DNA of 64,000 nucleotides from Cohnella phaseoli (GTDB lineage: Bacteria > Bacillota > Bacilli > Paenibacillales > Paenibacillaceae): contig NZ_QRDZ01000001.1 of NCBI RefSeq assembly GCF_003386235.1, positions 62,001 to 126,000 on the forward strand. Direction: 5' to 3'. Of this stretch, positions 61,613 to 64,000 are shown in pieces. Each line of letters opens with the position of its first letter. Positions within the stretch are counted from its first letter, which is position 1. The position numbers and the translations under genes were made by a program. Below the pieces are notes generated by a model, which saw only the letters and a program-made list of their open reading frames with translations, searched no databases and was not told where the DNA came from.

Positions 61613-63154
61613 ATGGGAAAAGTAGCTCTATGGAAAAAGGGAGACATCGCGGCTTCCTTTGGCTTATTCGTTAACGTTTTGACAGACTTTTTGGTTATGA
61701 TCTCCTTATTAATTGGCGTAGTGGGCATGCCGACAGAGTTTGTTTTTAAACGAATTGTTCCCGGCTTTGGATTAGCGGTATTGATATCCGGTATTATTTT
61801 CGCCTATTTTGCCTATAAATTAGCTAAGAAAACAGGTCGAAAAGATATTACCGCATTACCTTCGGGTTCGAGTTCGCCTGGTATTTTTCTTATCGTATTT
61901 GTGATTATGCTTCCTCTGTATCATCAAACGCAGGATCCTGTTTTCACAACTTCCGTCGCTGTGCTTTGGGGCTTTATTGAGGCGTCGATTCTATTTTTAG
62001 GCGCATTCATCGGCGAAACGATTAGACGGATTGTTCCAAGAACGGTCTTGTTAGCAGCTCTGGCAGGCTTGGCATTTGTTTTCTTAGGCATGAACCCCAT
62101 GCTGCAATCCTTTGAAATGCCTGTAGTGGCCTTTGTTGCCTTAATCATCATTTTCATGAACTGGTTAAGTAAACATCCTATATTGAAGAAAATACCTACG
62201 GGTCTATTATTGATCGTAGTTGGAACGGCAATTGCTTGGATCGCTGGATATCAAAACCCTTCTGATGTGACAGAAGCGCTAAAATCATTTGGCTTTAATC
62301 CTCCTATGTTGCATTTGAATGGGCTGTTCGACCATATTAACGCTGCATTGCCTTATTTATTAACGGCTATTCCTCTAGGGCTATCCAACTTCATCTTTAA
62401 TCTCGAAAACGTTGAAGCAGCTGCAGTTGTTGGGGATGAATACAATACGAGAGACGTTATGCTTGCAAACGGTTTCTCTACGGCAGTAGGCGGACTTTGC
62501 GGTAACCCGTTCCCAGTAACCGTATATGTAGGACATGCAGGGTGGAAAGAAGTAGGCGCTGGCTTAGGCTATTCCATTGCTAGCTCTGCCGCCATATTCT
62601 TTTTATCGATTTTCAGTCTAATGGGTCTGTTACTCGCTGTTGTTCCTATTGCCGCTATTGTTCCGATGCTCGTGTTTATTGCGGTTGTAACAGGTCATCA
62701 AGTCGTTAAAGAAAGTCCGAAATTTGAAGCTCCGGCCATCTTTGTCGCTTTCTTCCCCTGGGTTGCGAATTGGGCGCTAGTTGCTGTGAATAATGCGCTT
62801 TCGGCTGCGGGTGTGTCGGTAGGGGAGGCTGCCGGCGAAGTTTCTTCGGCTGCCCTGCATAATGCCGGACTGTTCTATGACGGATTGGTTGCTTTAGGTA
62901 ATGGTGCTCCTATTACGAGTGTACTTTGGGGTTGTATAGCCGTATTTACGATTCGCAACACGCCTATTGGAGGCATCATAGCTGCATTGCTGGGAGCTCT
63001 ACTAACTTTTGTTGGCGCCATTCATACAAATACTCTTGGAATTGCACAAGAGATCGCTATGCCTTTCGTTATTGGTTATTTACTAATGGCCGCGTTCTTA
63101 GTGTATAAACTTTATGTCAATAAGAAAGAAAATATTGGTCCTGTTACGGAATAA
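61613..63154 (+). CDS. NCS2/AzgA-like purine-type permease
   Basis: A 513-residue membrane protein with about 13-14 hydrophobic segments. Family features are ALPSGSSSPGIFLIVFVIMLPLY (about residues 82-104), IPLGLSNFIFNLENVEAAAVVGDEYNTRDVMLANGFSTAVGGLCGNPFPVTVYVGH spread over residues 255-310, and VFIAVVTGHQVVKESPKFEAPAIFVAFFPWVANW (about 358-391). It belongs with xanthine/uracil/azaguanine permeases. RBS AAGGAGAA. Placed between the allHFG set and a purine-deaminase-like gene, it probably imports the nitrogen heterocycle or ureide degraded here; the exact substrate is unknown. Confidence 0.87.
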   Translation: MGKVALWKKGDIAASFGLFVNVLTDFLVMISLLIGVVGMPTEFVFKRIVPGFGLAVLISGIIFAYFAYKLAKKTGRKDITALPSGSSSPGIFLIVFVIMLPLYHQTQDPVFTTSVAVLWGFIEASILFLGAFIGETIRRIVPRTVLLAALAGLAFVFLGMNPMLQSFEMPVVAFVALIIIFMNWLSKHPILKKIPTGLLLIVVGTAIAWIAGYQNPSDVTEALKSFGFNPPMLHLNGLFDHINAALPYLLTAIPLGLSNFIFNLENVEAAAVVGDEYNTRDVMLANGFSTAVGGLCGNPFPVTVYVGHAGWKEVGAGLGYSIASSAAIFFLSIFSLMGLLLAVVPIAAIVPMLVFIAVVTGHQVVKESPKFEAPAIFVAFFPWVANWALVAVNNALSAAGVSVGEAAGEVSSAALHNAGLFYDGLVALGNGAPITSVLWGCIAVFTIRNTPIGGIIAALLGALLTFVGAIHTNTLGIAQEIAMPFVIGYLLMAAFLVYKLYVNKKENIGPVTE

Positions 63155-63173
63155 CGAATGGAGGAATCTGGAT

Positions 63174-63623
63174 ATGGATTATATGAAATTAGCTGCGGAA
63201 GCAACGACTGTGGGGATGGCCAATAAAGTAGGCGGACCCTTCGGTGCAACAATCGTACGCGGGAATGAAATTATCGCAGTCGTAAGCAATACAATGATGA
63301 GAGATACGGATCCGTCTGCCCATGCTGAAATGGTCGCCATTCGCGAAGCTTGTAAAAAGCTTGGAACGATGGATTTATCCGATTGTGTCATCTACGCGAC
63401 TTGCGAGCCTTGTCCAATGTGTGTGTCCGCGATCATTTGGTCAGGCATTAAAGAAGTCTATTACTGTAATACGAGAGAGGATGCTCATCAGCATGGCTTC
63501 TCTGACATGCATCTGCGTAAGTATTTAACCGGGGAGGACACAACTGTTCTTAACATGGTGAAAGTAGCACCGCGAGAAGATTGCGACCATTTGTTTGAGT
63601 TTTTCCATCAATTAAATAAATAA
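63174..63623 (+). CDS. Nucleoside/guanine deaminase-like zinc enzyme (GuaD-like)
   Basis: A 149-residue cytidine-deaminase-fold protein, similar in length to B. subtilis GuaD (about 156). The zinc and catalytic motifs are intact: HAEMVAIREACKKLG (His zinc ligand, Glu proton shuttle) at about residues 51-65 and TCEPCPMCVSAI (two Cys ligands) at about 80-91, with GGPFGATIVRG upstream. The C-terminal helix-swap segment seen in guanine deaminases appears present (FSDMHLRKYLTGED). ATG 63174 follows GGAGGAA; a longer form would overlap the permease gene. Guanine deamination to xanthine is the first guess; another aminated heterocycle is possible. Confidence 0.83.
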   Translation: MDYMKLAAEATTVGMANKVGGPFGATIVRGNEIIAVVSNTMMRDTDPSAHAEMVAIREACKKLGTMDLSDCVIYATCEPCPMCVSAIIWSGIKEVYYCNTREDAHQHGFSDMHLRKYLTGEDTTVLNMVKVAPREDCDHLFEFFHQLNK

Positions 63624-63646
63624 CGTTCGATAGCGATTCACCATTC

Positions 63647-63865
63647 GGGGCTGTCTTATAAGCGGTTGTTTGAGATGATCGATAGACAAAGTAAGGTGTA
63701 TGTACCTCCCGGAGACTGCCTCATACGCTCCTGAAATGACCTTGTAACGGGTTTGCCTATTCAGATTTCAGGGGCGTATAGCATCGGAGGGAGGTACATA
63801 CACCTTGTACTCTTCTCTTCGATTATCTTGCAGAGAACTTGGATGGCTTTATGAGACAGCACCCG
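63647..63865. mobile_element. MITE-like palindromic element, copy 2 (inverted)
   Basis: A roughly 219-bp element whose reverse complement aligns along its whole length with the element at 1812-2040, including AAGGTGTATGTACCTCC, GCATCGGAGGGAGG and ATACGCTCCTGAAAT. Its ends GGGGCTGTCTTATA (63647-63660) and TATGAGACAGCACCC (63850-63864) are imperfect inverted repeats, so it is more decayed than copy 1. It lies just after the deaminase gene and just before the ankyrin gene. No transposase ORF. Confidence 0.85.
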
Positions 63866-63898
63866 TATTTTTTAACGGGAAATGAGGTGTCAACGATT

Positions 63899-64000
63899 AT
63901 GATGACGAATAACTTAAATCAAGATCTGATTGAGGCGAGTGAACAAGGGAATAGAGATGCAGTCCGTCGACTATTGGTAGAAGGCGCGAATGTTGAATAT
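63899..64000 (+). CDS. Ankyrin-repeat protein (N-terminal fragment)
   Basis: Thirty-four codons to the window edge, starting ATGATGACG with GAGGTG about ten bases upstream. The last residues (QGNRDAVRRLLVEGANVEY) match the helix-turn-helix of an ankyrin repeat (N-x-x-x-V-x-x-L-L-x-x-G-A-x-x). Such proteins mediate protein binding; nothing more can be said from this fragment. The MITE directly upstream may influence its promoter. Confidence 0.65.
   Translation, partial: MMTNNLNQDLIEASEQGNRDAVRRLLVEGANVEY

Noticed and set aside
1812..63865. The whole interval as a composite transposon bounded by the two MITE copies
   Set aside because: No transposase is present, the copies differ in decay, and the interval contains regions of clearly different composition. 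Independent insertions are simpler.
1..64000. CRISPR arrays, tRNA, rRNA, phage genes or complete IS transposases
   Set aside because: No regularly spaced repeats, cloverleaf sequences, rRNA segments or transposase or phage motifs were found on either strand.

Overview
The window comes from a soil- or plant-associated, spore-former-type Firmicute, most likely Paenibacillaceae (Paenibacillus or Cohnella-like). The evidence is strong AGGAGG-type ribosome sites, LplA/LplB/YtcP-type sugar ABC importers with lipoprotein binding proteins, YesM/YesN two-component pairs, many AraC regulators, Fur boxes of the Bacillus 7-1-7 type and a high density of plant-polysaccharide enzymes. No tRNA, rRNA or CRISPR array was seen.

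Layout: (i) 1-1792, the end of an RbsC-type permease, nanE and a ROK kinase (N-acetylmannosamine use), closed by a palindromic MITE-like element (1812-2040). (ii) 2088-6371, an AraC regulator divergent from a GH106-like glycosidase. (iii) 6451-10209, a LysR regulator divergent from a DASS/SLC13 anion permease and an archaeal-type phosphoglycerate mutase homologue. (iv) 10571-12932, a TerD-vWA fusion and an acidic zincin-like lipoprotein. (v) 13062-16726, three transcription units (LLM flavin monooxygenase, AraC regulator, YumC-type ferredoxin/flavodoxin reductase), each preceded by a Fur box. (vi) 16793-22166, LysR/MFS and two Gfo/Idh/MocA oxidoreductases with an AraC regulator. (vii) 22398-54646, a large glycan locus, probably for rhamnogalacturonan or related rhamnose/uronate glycans. 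It holds two ABC importers, each with its own regulator (YesM/YesN pair; one-piece membrane AraC), two giant secreted glycosidases, GH78, a SASA esterase, ThuA, a DUF4434-like protein, a PL22-like propeller lyase, GH105 and an unrecognised (alpha/alpha)-toroid-like protein. (viii) 54851-63623, a visibly more A/T-rich block with Bacillus-like codon use: alpha/beta hydrolase, PucR regulator, AllH/AllF/AllG (DUF2877, FdrA, DUF1116: the oxamate carbamoyltransferase set), an NCS2 purine-type permease and a guanine-deaminase-like enzyme. It is bounded by one palindromic repeat (54705-54816) and by a second, inverted copy of the MITE (63647-63865). An ankyrin-repeat gene begins at the right edge.

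How the parts work together: secreted glycosidases cut the polymer, the lipoprotein binding proteins and permeases import oligosaccharides, and the cytoplasmic GH78, esterase, PL22-like and GH105 proteins finish the breakdown. A 20-bp sequence shared by the promoters of the 22398 glycosidase and the 29927 binding protein probably marks the YesN-type regulator's site. The A/T-rich block looks like an acquired nitrogen-scavenging module whose upstream substrate is not evident. The best candidates for undescribed biology are that ureide-like module, the Fur-controlled monooxygenase/reductase pair, the LysR-DASS-ApgM operon and the unrecognised toroid protein.
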